Assembly: GCA_963791325.1 (NCBI GenBank)
Contig: CAWBRU010000011.1
Location: 1-64,000, forward strand
Direction of reading: 5' to 3'
DNA: 64,000 nucleotides
DNA from: JBEVJK01 sp963791325
GTDB lineage: Bacteria > Pseudomonadota > Alphaproteobacteria > Rhizobiales > Rhizobiaceae
Position numbers and translations under genes: made by a program. How positions within the stretch are numbered: the first letter of the stretch is position 1; each line of letters starts with the position of its first letter. Shown here piece after piece: positions 35,277 through 41,485 of the stretch. Below the pieces are notes generated by a model that was not told where the DNA came from, did not search any database, and was given only the letters and a program-made list of their open reading frames with translations.

Positions 35277-35615
35277 CTAGCGGCGGGTCAGGAGTGCGAA
35301 CAGGAAGCCGACGCCGGCCGCGATCGCAAGCGCGGTGTATGGCTTCTCGCGAACGCTGTCCAGGACCTGCGCCTCGAGGTCGAGCGCTTGGGCGCGCATC
35401 TGCTCGAGCGCCGCCTCGCCCTCCACCATGAGCCGGTCGGCACCCTCCTGGGCCACGCGGCGGGCCGCGCCATAGGAATGCTCGCTGGTCGAGGTGAGTT
35501 GCTTGGCGAGCTTGGCAATGTCATCCTTCAGCTGGCGGATGTCAGCCTCGACATCGCGGGATGTGTCGTTGACGCCGTTCTCCGGCTTGCCGGTCTTGAT
35601 GGGCTGGGTTGACAT
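35277..35615 (-). CDS. DUF883 (YqjD/ElaB-like) protein
   Basis: The 112-residue protein has a helical, heptad-rich body (about residues 25-85, VEADIRQLKDDIAKLAKQLT, consistent with a coiled coil) and a C-terminal membrane helix that ends REKPYTALAIAAGVGFLFAL followed by LTRR, the hallmark of DUF883. E. coli YqjD and ElaB are membrane-anchored ribosome-associated stress proteins. A GGAAC-N17-CGTT site upstream (35651-35676) places this gene under the general stress sigma factor, which fits. Confidence in the family is high; the role in this organism is inferred. Confidence 0.88.
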   Translation of the reverse strand: MSTQPIKTGKPENGVNDTSRDVEADIRQLKDDIAKLAKQLTSTSEHSYGAARRVAQEGADRLMVEGEAALEQMRAQALDLEAQVLDSVREKPYTALAIAAGVGFLFALLTRR

Positions 35616-35650
35616 GGCGGATTGCTCTCCTGGACAAAGTCGATCGTGAG

Positions 35651-35676
35651 AACGTGTGGGACAAAGCTTCAGTTCC
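35651..35676 (-). promoter_or_regulatory. Sigma-EcfG-type promoter for the DUF883/holin-like genes
   Basis: On the minus strand: GGAAC (35676-35672), 17-base spacer, CGTT (35654-35651). It lies 35 bp upstream of ATG 35615, an ordinary distance for a short leader. It is an exact match to the form used by EcfG sigma factors in Methylobacterium and rhizobia. Confidence 0.75.
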
Positions 35677-35762
35677 AGTCTATTCAGCGCCCGGCATCAA
35701 GTGAGCGCAAGCGGGAATTGGTTTTTCCCGCCGCACCCTCCCGGCATTGGCCCGCGGTTCCG

Positions 35763-36521
35763 TCAGACAAGCGGGCGGCGGCCCTCGAACAGGCCCTCCC
35801 ATCCGGCCACCGCCATCAGACCGTCGAGGTCGACCACCTCGCAGCCGCGTTCCAGCCAGCGCACCAGATTGCGCTCGACGAGCTTGCGGATGGTCTTGTT
35901 GGTGTGCACCAAGGACAGCCCGAGCGTATCGGCGATGTGCTGCTGAGTCAGCGGCAGCTCCATCTTCGGTTGCAGGCTGTAGCCGGCCGCCAGTGCCCGC
36001 GCAGCGACGAAGGCGATCAGATAGGCGGTGCGCTCCAGCGCCGTGCGGCGGCCGATGCTGAGCAGGTTCTCGTCGAGCATCTGCTCCTCGCGCGCCGCGA
36101 TCCAGGTGATGTCGAAGGCCAGGCCGGGATAGTTCCGGTAAAGCTCGGGCAGCTGGCTGCGCTGGAACACGCAAAGCAGCATCGGCGACAGCGCTTCGAC
36201 GGAGTGCTGCATCTCCCCCATCAGGCTCGACTGCAGGCCAATCAGGTCGCCGGGCAGGAGATAGTTCAGGATCTGGCGGCGGCCGTCGGGCAACAGCTTG
36301 TAGCGGAAGCCGAGCCCCAAGAGCACGGTGTAGAGATGCACGCTGCGGGTGCCTTCGCTGAGCACGGTGGCGCCGCGTTCGACGCTCAGTTCGCCGCGCT
36401 TGAAGCGCGAGATGAAGGCCAGTTCCTCCGGCTCGAACGGCCGGAACGTTTCCAGCAGCCGCAGCGGACACTTTTCGCAAGGATAGCGCCGCGTCTGACG
36501 AACCTGATCCTCGCTGACCAC
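35763..36521 (-). CDS. Crp/Fnr family transcriptional regulator
   Basis: The 252-residue protein has a cyclic-nucleotide-binding-like domain (about 25-145; SVERGATVLSEGTRSVHLYT) and a C-terminal helix-turn-helix (LTQQHIADTLGLSLVHTNKTI). Two cysteines near the start (CEKCPLR) recall the Fnr/FixK group, but only two are there, so an Fe-S oxygen sensor like Fnr is not assured. It is of the type common next to stress loci in rhizobia. Its target genes cannot be inferred. It is transcribed divergently from the FAT-GUY-like response regulator; the 140 bp between them show no sigma-EcfG site. Confidence 0.88.
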   Translation of the reverse strand: MVSEDQVRQTRRYPCEKCPLRLLETFRPFEPEELAFISRFKRGELSVERGATVLSEGTRSVHLYTVLLGLGFRYKLLPDGRRQILNYLLPGDLIGLQSSLMGEMQHSVEALSPMLLCVFQRSQLPELYRNYPGLAFDITWIAAREEQMLDENLLSIGRRTALERTAYLIAFVAARALAAGYSLQPKMELPLTQQHIADTLGLSLVHTNKTIRKLVERNLVRWLERGCEVVDLDGLMAVAGWEGLFEGRRPLV

Positions 36522-36661
36522 CTTCGCTCCCCCTCCAGCCGCGCTCGAACTGCGGCCCTCTGTCGATAAGGCGTCCGGGGTTTGCCGCGCAATGTCTTTT
36601 TTAAATGACTATCCGGGTGATCTCGGCGATGTAGCTCACCATTGCTGGAGTCCTGCCTCTG

Positions 36662-37051
36662 TTGACCCGTCCTTTGAACGGCCTCCATGTCCTCATTCTC
36701 GAGGATGAATTTCTGATTGCCATGGATGTCGAGCAATTGTGCCGCGACAACGGCGCCGAAGACGTGACCATCCTGCGCACGCTGAAGGACTTCAGGGAGC
36801 CGGCCGACGGCGGTCCGGCCTTCGACGTCGCCATCGTCGACCTGATGCTGGGCGGCGATTCCACTGTCGATTTCGCCAAGCGGCTGAGAGAACGGGGCAC
36901 GCCGTTCATCTTCGCCTCGGGCTACACCGATTTCAACGAGCTGCGCGCCAGCTTTCCTGGCGTCGTGCTGGTCGGCAAGCCCTATGGCGGCGAGGAGCTG
37001 ATCGCCGCCGTGACCAGGGCCGCCGGCGGCGTCGATCTAGGCGACGGCTGA
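36662..37051 (+). CDS. Single-domain response regulator, FAT-GUY-like
   Basis: This 129-residue stand-alone receiver has acidic residues in ILEDEFLIAMD, phosphorylation site Asp60 in VAIVDLMLGG, FIFASGYTD at the position of the conserved Thr/Ser, and VGKPYGGEEL with the conserved Lys. The FASGY stretch resembles the FATGUY motif that defines the receivers feeding into alphaproteobacterial general-stress phosphorelays (SdrG, MrrA). It starts at TTG 36662, since no ATG fits. Its last 15 bp overlap the end of ecfG, which runs the other way. It likely carries phosphate between stress kinases and PhyR; that is inference from motif and position. Confidence 0.82.
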   Translation: MTRPLNGLHVLILEDEFLIAMDVEQLCRDNGAEDVTILRTLKDFREPADGGPAFDVAIVDLMLGGDSTVDFAKRLRERGTPFIFASGYTDFNELRASFPGVVLVGKPYGGEELIAAVTRAAGGVDLGDG

Positions 37052-37585
37052 TCCCATCACCTGGGTGGCGATGGCATCCGGCCCGAACTCGGCCTCGCCG
37101 GAGATCTTCAGGATTTCCTGCAGCTTGCTGCGGGCCCGGCTGACCCGGCTCTTGATGGTGCCGACCGCGCATTGGCAGATCTCGGCTGCCTCCTCGTAGG
37201 AGAAGCCGGAGGCGCCGATCAAGATGATCGCCTCGCGCTGGTCTTCGGGCAAGAGCTCGAGCGCGGCGCGAAAATCCTCGAGATCGAGCATGCCATGCTG
37301 GCTGGGGTGGACCGCCAGCCGGGCGGTCATCAGCCCGTCGCTGTCCTGGACCTCGCGGCCGCGCTTGCGCATCTGCGAATAGAATTCGTTGCGCAGGATC
37401 GTGAACAGCCACGCCTTCAGATTGGTCCCCGGCTGGAAGCTGCTCTGCTTGTCCCAGGCCTTGACCAGTGTTTCCTGGACGAGATCGTCGGCCTTGTCCG
37501 CGTTTTGCGCCAGCGAGACGGCAAAGGCGCGCAGGCTCGGGATCGCGCCCAGAAGGTCGTTCTTGAACGCCACAGCGGTGTTCAT
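37037..37585 (-). CDS. ecfG: General stress response sigma factor EcfG (RpoE2-like)
   Basis: The 182-residue ECF sigma factor has region 2 (DLVQETLVKAWDKQSSFQPG, NLKAWLFTILRNEFYS) and region 4 (LELLPEDQREAIILIGASGF, YEEAAEICQCAVGTIKSRV), joined by a short linker, with no extra domain. The sequence and the nepR and phyR neighbours identify the ECF15/EcfG group. It directs RNA polymerase to GGAAC-N16/17-CGTT promoters, of which ten occur nearby. It starts 3 bp after nepR, so the antisigma factor and sigma factor are co-translated. Confidence 0.96.
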   Translation of the reverse strand: MNTAVAFKNDLLGAIPSLRAFAVSLAQNADKADDLVQETLVKAWDKQSSFQPGTNLKAWLFTILRNEFYSQMRKRGREVQDSDGLMTARLAVHPSQHGMLDLEDFRAALELLPEDQREAIILIGASGFSYEEAAEICQCAVGTIKSRVSRARSKLQEILKISGEAEFGPDAIATQVMGSAVA

Positions 37586-37588
37586 GGA

Positions 37589-37795
37589 TCAGTCCTTCTT
37601 CGGCGCGCCACCAGCTTCTTCGAGCTGGCTCAGCAATTGCGCGAAGCGCTCCGGGACCTCGTCGGAGACCAATTCGTCATAATACTGCTTGAGTTTGCGG
37701 CCGATTTCGCTGTTGGCGCCCAACGTATCGGACAATCCGCTGCGTTTGGGCTTGGCGCCTGGAGCGCCCCGCTGATCCTTGGTCATCCTGTACAT
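37589..37795 (-). CDS. nepR: Anti-sigma factor NepR
   Basis: This small protein (68 residues from ATG 37795) carries the conserved NepR core IGRKLKQYYDELVSDEVPER followed by FAQLLSQLE. NepR binds EcfG and blocks it; phosphorylated PhyR sequesters NepR and frees the sigma factor. Other possible starts are TTG 37807 and ATG 37786; 37795 is favoured by an AGGG three bases upstream, but this is not certain. It forms an operon with ecfG and is transcribed from the sigma-EcfG-type site at 37929-37953. Confidence 0.93.
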   Translation of the reverse strand: MYRMTKDQRGAPGAKPKRSGLSDTLGANSEIGRKLKQYYDELVSDEVPERFAQLLSQLEEAGGAPKKD

Positions 37796-37928
37796 TCGCC
37801 CTGACAATCTCCGGAGATAAGGCCCCTGCTATGGCAACCGTAAAAACATATCCCGGGTGAGGAGACTGCTCTCTGCGGGTGCAAACCGACGCTCCAGCCT
37901 CGTGTCTGCGGGCCGGATTCTGGCCCTC

Positions 37929-37953
37929 AACGTGCCCGTCGGCAATTCGTTCC
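37929..37953 (-). promoter_or_regulatory. Sigma-EcfG-type promoter for nepR-ecfG
   Basis: On the minus strand: GGAAC (37953-37949), 16-base spacer, CGTT (37932-37929). It sits about 134 bp before nepR and points at it, giving positive autoregulation of the stress sigma factor. It lies head-to-head with the phyR site; the two -35 elements are 10 bp apart. Confidence 0.85.
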
Positions 37954-37963
37954 GTGACGGTCT

Positions 37964-37988
37964 GGAACTTTTTCGCCGGAGCCTCGTT
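37964..37988 (+). promoter_or_regulatory. Sigma-EcfG-type promoter for phyR
   Basis: GGAAC (37964-37968), 16-base spacer, CGTT (37985-37988), 84 bp before the phyR ATG. It completes a feedback loop in which the sigma factor raises its own anti-anti-sigma factor. Confidence 0.85.
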
Positions 37989-38072
37989 GTCAGCGAGTTT
38001 CGCGCATTGCGCCCGCGCAGCGGGCCTTGCATCATATTCACTGCCATGACGTCGTCGAGGGAGACGCCCCTT

Positions 38073-38867
38073 ATGAGCTTGTCCACAAAAATTGCGCCTC
38101 ATCTGCCGTTTCTGCGCAGGTTCGCCCGTGCCGTATCCGGCTCGCAGGCGAGCGGCGATGCCCTGGTCGCAGCGATGCTGGAGGCGATCATCGAAGATGT
38201 CAGCATCTTCCCCGAAGCCACCAACGAGCGCATCGCGCTCTATAAGATCTTCGCCAAGCTGTTCACCTCGATCTCGATCCGCGTCCCCCAGGAGGCGCCG
38301 GCCTCGGCCTGGGAGCAGCGCGCGGCCGCCAACCTCTCCTCGCTCGCCCCGCGCCCGCGCCAAGCGTTCCTGCTGGTGGCGGTTGAAGGCTTCACCGAGG
38401 AGGATGCGGCCGAGATCCTCGACGTCGGCGAGGACGAGTTCGCCAGCCTGCTGCGCCAGGCCAGCAACGAAATCTCGCGCCAGGTGGCAACCGATATCCT
38501 GATCATCGAGGACGAGCCGCTGATCGCCATGGACATCGAGGAGATGGTCGAGAGCCTCGGCCATCGGGTGGTCGGCACGGCGCGCACCCATGACGAGGCG
38601 ACGGCGCTGTTTGCCAAGCACAATCCGAAGATGGTGCTGGCCGACATCCAGCTGGCGGACGGCAGCTCGGGCATCGATGCGGTCAACGAGATCCTGTCGT
38701 CGACGCCGGTGCCGGTGATCTTCATCACCGCGTTTCCGGAGCGGCTACTGACCGGCGAGCGTCCGGAGCCGGCCTTCCTGGTCACCAAGCCGTTCAACCC
38801 CGACATGGTCAAGGCGCTGATCAGCCAGGCGCTGTTCTTCGACCGACAGGCCAAGGCCGCGGCCTGA
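38073..38867 (+). CDS. phyR: Stress response regulator PhyR (anti-anti-sigma factor)
   Basis: The 264-residue protein has an N-terminal sigma-factor-like domain (about 1-135; AVSGSQASGDALVAAMLEAI, then PRQAFLLVAVEGFTEEDAAE) and a C-terminal receiver with ILIIEDEPLIAMD, phosphorylation site Asp191 (VLADIQLADG), FITAFPERL and VTKPFNPD. When phosphorylated it opens and binds NepR, freeing EcfG. ATG 38073 follows GAGGGAG. An in-frame start further up is ignored because PhyR proteins begin with SLSTKIAPHLPFLRRFARA. It is divergent from nepR-ecfG. Confidence 0.96.
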   Translation: MSLSTKIAPHLPFLRRFARAVSGSQASGDALVAAMLEAIIEDVSIFPEATNERIALYKIFAKLFTSISIRVPQEAPASAWEQRAAANLSSLAPRPRQAFLLVAVEGFTEEDAAEILDVGEDEFASLLRQASNEISRQVATDILIIEDEPLIAMDIEEMVESLGHRVVGTARTHDEATALFAKHNPKMVLADIQLADGSSGIDAVNEILSSTPVPVIFITAFPERLLTGERPEPAFLVTKPFNPDMVKALISQALFFDRQAKAAA

Positions 38868-38916
38868 CCGCCGCCGCCTGCCGCAGCGGCCGCCGCAAAA
38901 CGGCCGCCGCCCGGCA

Positions 38917-38941
38917 GGAACCAAGCGCCCGCTGCGACGTT
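38917..38941 (+). promoter_or_regulatory. Sigma-EcfG-type promoter for the DUF1328 gene
   Basis: GGAAC (38917-38921), 16-base spacer, CGTT (38938-38941), ending 29 bp before ATG 38971. Genes for DUF1328 peptides are recurrent members of EcfG regulons. Confidence 0.8.
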
Positions 38942-38970
38942 TTCCTGAAAGCTTTCAACGGAGTTTCACC

Positions 38971-39138
38971 ATGCTTTACTGGGCTCTCGTCTTTTTGGTC
39001 GTTGCCATCATCGCCGGTGCGTTGGGCTTCGGCGGCATCGCCGGGACTTCTGCCGGCATCGCGCAGATCCTGTTCTTCATCTTCCTGGCGTTCCTGGTCA
39101 TCTCGCTCCTGGCCGGCCTTTTCCGGCGCGCACGCTAG
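38971..39138 (+). CDS. DUF1328 (YtjA-like) small membrane protein
   Basis: The 55-residue peptide MLYWALVFLVVAIIAGALGF, then GGIAGTSAGIAQILFFIFLA and a basic end LFRRAR, consists of two membrane helices with the conserved FGGIAG turn. This is the family signature of DUF1328/YtjA. These hydrophobic peptides are stress-induced in several alphaproteobacteria but have no known mechanism. A sigma-EcfG-type promoter precedes it. Confidence 0.88.
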   Translation: MLYWALVFLVVAIIAGALGFGGIAGTSAGIAQILFFIFLAFLVISLLAGLFRRAR

Positions 39139-39266
39139 CCGAGCCAGCGAAGCCCGCTCAGCTGAAGACCGATCCCCTCAAGCGGTTTTCAGACACCGCC
39201 GGACCGTGCCGAAAGGCGCGTGTCCGGCGGACTTCGTTCGGGGTTCCGACAGCGCCGCAAAGGCAC

Positions 39267-39291
39267 GGAACCTGCCTTTCACGGGAACGTT
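39267..39291 (+). promoter_or_regulatory. Sigma-EcfG-type promoter for the PAS-HWE kinase
   Basis: GGAAC (39267-39271), 16-base spacer, CGTT (39288-39291), 78 bp before ATG 39370. Its presence suggests the kinase amplifies the stress response that it may itself help control. Confidence 0.78.
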
Positions 39292-39369
39292 AAGCCACGA
39301 AGAAGCAAGGGGACATCCTTGGGACCCGGCGATCGCACACGAGGCAATAGCGGAAGGGGCGCCGGTGAG

Positions 39370-40359
39370 ATGAGCGTTCATGTTTCCCATGAAGCCTTTG
39401 AAGCTGGCGCAGGCGTGTTCAGAGCCTTGCGTCACACGGGGGTGTCGATCTTCTACCAGGATCCGGAGCTGCGCATCCTGTGGGCCGAGAACGTGCCGCG
39501 GGCGTGGGCCCAAGGCGATGTCTCGGGGCTGACCGATGCCGACTTTCTGCCCGACGAGGCCGCCGGCCGGCTGATCACCGCCAAGCGCGCCGTGCTGCGC
39601 TCCGGGCGCATGGAGACGTTGGAGATCCATATCCCCGACCGCCATGGGACGCGCTGGTTCGACGTCTGGATCGACGCCGACCGGCAGGACGAAGCGGTCG
39701 CCGGCATCGTCACCACGGCGGTCGAGACCACCGAGCAGAAACGCCGAGAGCAAACGCTGCGGGCCCTCTTGCGCGAGGTCAGCCACCGGTCGAAGAACCT
39801 GTTGGCGATCATCCAGAGCGTCGCCACGCAGACCGGCCGCTATTCCGATTCGCTCGACGGCTTTCTGCTGCGCTTCCGCGGCCGGCTGCAGTCACTGGCC
39901 TCCTCGCAGGATCTGGTGACGATGTCTAACTGGCGCGGGGCGGACCTGCGCGAGCTGGTCGTCGGGCAGGTCGGCCGCTATTGCGCCGATGCCAAGCGCA
40001 ACCTCCAAGTGGAGGGCGAGAACCCCTACCTCAACCCCAACGCCGCGCTGCATATCGGGCTCGCCTTGCACGAGCTGGCGATCAACTCGGTCAGCTTCGG
40101 GGCACTCTCCAAGCCCGATGGCGTGGTCACGGTCAGCGCCCGCATCGGCCCGATCGAGGACGGCCGCGAGGCGATGACCTTCAGCTGGGCCGAGACGGTC
40201 GAGCCGCGCAGCGAAGGGTTCAAGGAGAAGCGCTTCGGCAGCGTCGCACTCGAAAGGGTGGTTCCCGCCTCGCTCAACGGCACCAGCCGTCTCGCCATCG
40301 ACGGCCCGCGCCTGGAATATGCGCTGGTGGTGCCGCGCGGCAATTTCGAGAGCGATTAG
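39370..40359 (+). CDS. PAS domain HWE-type sensor histidine kinase
   Basis: The 329-residue cytoplasmic protein has a PAS domain (about 15-125; GVSIFYQDPELRILWAENVP) followed by an HWE/HisKA_2 kinase core with phospho-acceptor His139 in EVSHRSKNLLAIIQSVA. The ATP-binding N box is unusual: ALHELAINSVSFGAL in place of the canonical HELATNAxKYGAL, and the later Gly-rich segment is also altered (FSWAETVEPRSEGFKEKRFG). HWE kinases commonly feed PhyR. The change may mean altered ATP use or phosphatase activity, which is inference. It lies 231 bp after the DUF1328 gene and has its own sigma-EcfG-type site. Confidence 0.85.
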   Translation: MSVHVSHEAFEAGAGVFRALRHTGVSIFYQDPELRILWAENVPRAWAQGDVSGLTDADFLPDEAAGRLITAKRAVLRSGRMETLEIHIPDRHGTRWFDVWIDADRQDEAVAGIVTTAVETTEQKRREQTLRALLREVSHRSKNLLAIIQSVATQTGRYSDSLDGFLLRFRGRLQSLASSQDLVTMSNWRGADLRELVVGQVGRYCADAKRNLQVEGENPYLNPNAALHIGLALHELAINSVSFGALSKPDGVVTVSARIGPIEDGREAMTFSWAETVEPRSEGFKEKRFGSVALERVVPASLNGTSRLAIDGPRLEYALVVPRGNFESD

Positions 40360-40407
40360 GCCGCTTCAGCAACGCGGCCGGCCGGCGGCGCCCAAGGTCG
40401 ACGCCAA

Positions 40408-40527
40408 CGAAAAAAGCCGGCCTTGCGGGCCGGCTTCCTTGAGATCGTAGGGCGGAGGGGGCGCCCTGCGAAGTCGTCCGCTGCCGCCGGGGGTGTGGGG
40501 TTCGGCGGCGGCTCGCGGGCATTCTGC
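40408..40527 (-). ncRNA. Candidate stress-induced small RNA (about 120 nt)
   Basis: A sigma-EcfG-type promoter (40534-40558, minus) and a perfect minus-strand terminator (40410-40434) bound a stretch with no plausible protein. The transcript would start near 40527 and carry C-rich single-strand-type segments (CCCCCTCC and CCCACACCCCC), the kind of anti-ribosome-site sequence seen in rhizobial regulatory RNAs. This rests on position and motifs only. Confidence 0.35.
40410..40434 (-). terminator. Intrinsic terminator reading on the minus strand
   Basis: GCCGGCC / GGCCGGC (40416-40422 and 40428-40434) forms a GC stem with a 5-base loop. On the minus strand it is followed by six T (40415-40410). 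On the plus strand the tail is only TTCCTT, so the main use should be leftward. No minus-strand gene lies between it and the sigma-EcfG-type site at 40534-40558. Confidence 0.7.
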
Positions 40528-40533
40528 GGAGAC

Positions 40534-40558
40534 AACGCGCCCGAGGCGCGGCGGTTCC
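40534..40558 (-). promoter_or_regulatory. Sigma-EcfG-type promoter without a downstream gene
   Basis: On the minus strand: GGAAC (40558-40554), 16-base spacer, CGTT (40537-40534). It points away from the nearest minus-strand gene and towards a terminator about 100 bp further on. One chance match is expected in a window this size, so it may be fortuitous. Confidence 0.5.
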
Positions 40559-40615
40559 GTCGCTTGCCGCGAAATTGCGCGCTCCCTGTCACGCGCCGTC
40601 GGTGACAGCTTCAAA

Positions 40616-40641
40616 GGAACCGTTCTGCCGCCTTGCCCGTT
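40616..40641 (+). promoter_or_regulatory. Sigma-EcfG-type promoter for the 40665 gene
   Basis: GGAAC (40616-40620), 17-base spacer, CGTT (40638-40641), followed by a short leader to ATG 40665 with the ribosome site GGGGGGCGAAGG between. Confidence 0.75.
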
Positions 40642-40664
40642 GGGGGGCGAAGGATCCGTTTACC

Positions 40665-40988
40665 ATGGAACATATTGCAGCATTGCTTCTGATCGTCGGC
40701 TGCTCGAACAGTCTCGCCGATTGCCGCGAACTGCCGTCGCCGACCACGGTGTTCGAGAGCTTCGAAGAGTGCACGGACGAGCTGCCGGTGCGCCTGCATC
40801 ACTTCGCCGGACAACAGCCGCGCGTCATCGCACGCTGCGTCTACGTCGACCCGGCGATGGAGGAGGAGGACGCGGAGCTGAGTTGGAACGTTGAAAAGGA
40901 CGGCACCCTGGCCGCGAGCGTCGGCGTGCCCGCCGTGGTGGTGGCCTCCGGCAAGCCTGAGGCCGCTCAAGACGCCGTGCAGCAGTAA
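40665..40988 (+). CDS. Conserved small protein of unknown function, probably stress-induced
   Basis: The 107-residue protein begins MEHIAALLLIVGCSNSLADC and has cysteines at 13, 20, 36 and 58. Acidic stretches follow (PAMEEEDAELSW). It is too polar after the first 15 residues for a membrane protein, and the short hydrophobic start is not a typical signal peptide. Similar proteins of this length, with the same CSNxLxxCRELP start, occur in many rhizobia as I recall, without known function. The upstream sigma-EcfG-type promoter suggests a general stress role. Confidence 0.72.
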   Translation: MEHIAALLLIVGCSNSLADCRELPSPTTVFESFEECTDELPVRLHHFAGQQPRVIARCVYVDPAMEEEDAELSWNVEKDGTLAASVGVPAVVVASGKPEAAQDAVQQ

Positions 40989-41071
40989 ATTTCTTGCTCG
41001 AAGCGAGGGCCTTCCGGCAGTATGGAAGGCGGTAGGGACATTTTAGGCCACCACTTGAGGAGAGAAGGCGA

Positions 41072-41323
41072 ATGAGAAAGTTGGTTATTGCGCTGGCTGC
41101 AGCGGGGGCATTGGCAGGCTGCACCACTCCGGAAAAGACAGCGACCGTCGGAGCTCTCGGCGGCGCCGCGATCGGCGGCATCGCCGGCGGCGACCTGGGC
41201 AGCGCTGCGATCGGCGCGGCGGCCGGCGCAGTCGGCGGCTATCTGCTCGGCAGGGTGGCGGAGCGGCCGGGCTATTGCCGCTATCGCGATCAGTACGGGC
41301 GCGTCTACCAGGCCCGTTGCTAG
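41072..41323 (+). CDS. Glycine-zipper lipoprotein
   Basis: The 83-residue protein has a signal peptide with lipobox (AAAGALAGCTTPEK, Cys17), then a glycine-zipper segment (GALGGAAIGGIAGG, IGAAAGAVGGYLLG) as in 17-kDa surface antigen and YMGG-like proteins, and a C-terminal RPGYCRYRDQYGRVYQARC with two Cys. These outer-membrane lipoproteins are common and structural or protective in role. A good AGGAGAGAAGG ribosome site precedes the ATG. Confidence 0.82.
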   Translation: MRKLVIALAAAGALAGCTTPEKTATVGALGGAAIGGIAGGDLGSAAIGAAAGAVGGYLLGRVAERPGYCRYRDQYGRVYQARC

Positions 41324-41335
41324 GGCAATTCCAGC

Positions 41336-41396
41336 GCGGAGCGCGATGCAAAGACGCGCAGCGCCGCTGAAAAGAAACGGTGATCCGCTCTAAGAG
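41336..41396 (+). repeat. Palindromic intergenic repeat, copy 5 (partial)
   Basis: Only parts of the element remain: GCAATTCCAGCGCGGAG at one end and AAAGAAACGGTGATCCGCTC TAAG at the other. The second part is also found beside the copy at 49839. It lies directly after the lipoprotein gene. Confidence 0.5.
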
Positions 41397-41417
41397 GCCT
41401 TTCCCGCCTATCCAGTC

Positions 41418-41472
41418 CCGGCGCTCCTGTGAGCGCCGGGCGAATCGACCCCGGCATCTGCCGGGGTTTTTT
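41418..41472 (+). terminator. Two successive hairpins, the second an intrinsic terminator
   Basis: CCCGGCGCTC-CTGT-GAGCGCCGGG (41417-41440) is a first hairpin. CCCCGGC-ATCT-GCCGGGG (41449-41466) followed by TTTTTT (41467-41472) is a clear intrinsic terminator on the plus strand. It ends the lipoprotein transcript just before the convergent kinase gene. Confidence 0.85.
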
Positions 41473-41485
41473 CATCCGCTAGAGG

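Noticed and set aside
39284..39310. A second GGAAC overlapping the -10 of the kinase promoter
   Set aside because: No CGTT at 16 or 17 bases; it is part of the spacer and -10 of the accepted site.
40366..40614. Short minus-strand frames between the PAS-HWE kinase and the 40665 gene
   Set aside because: Arg/Pro-rich composition without a helix or domain, and the sigma-EcfG-type site and terminator inside the region fit an RNA better.
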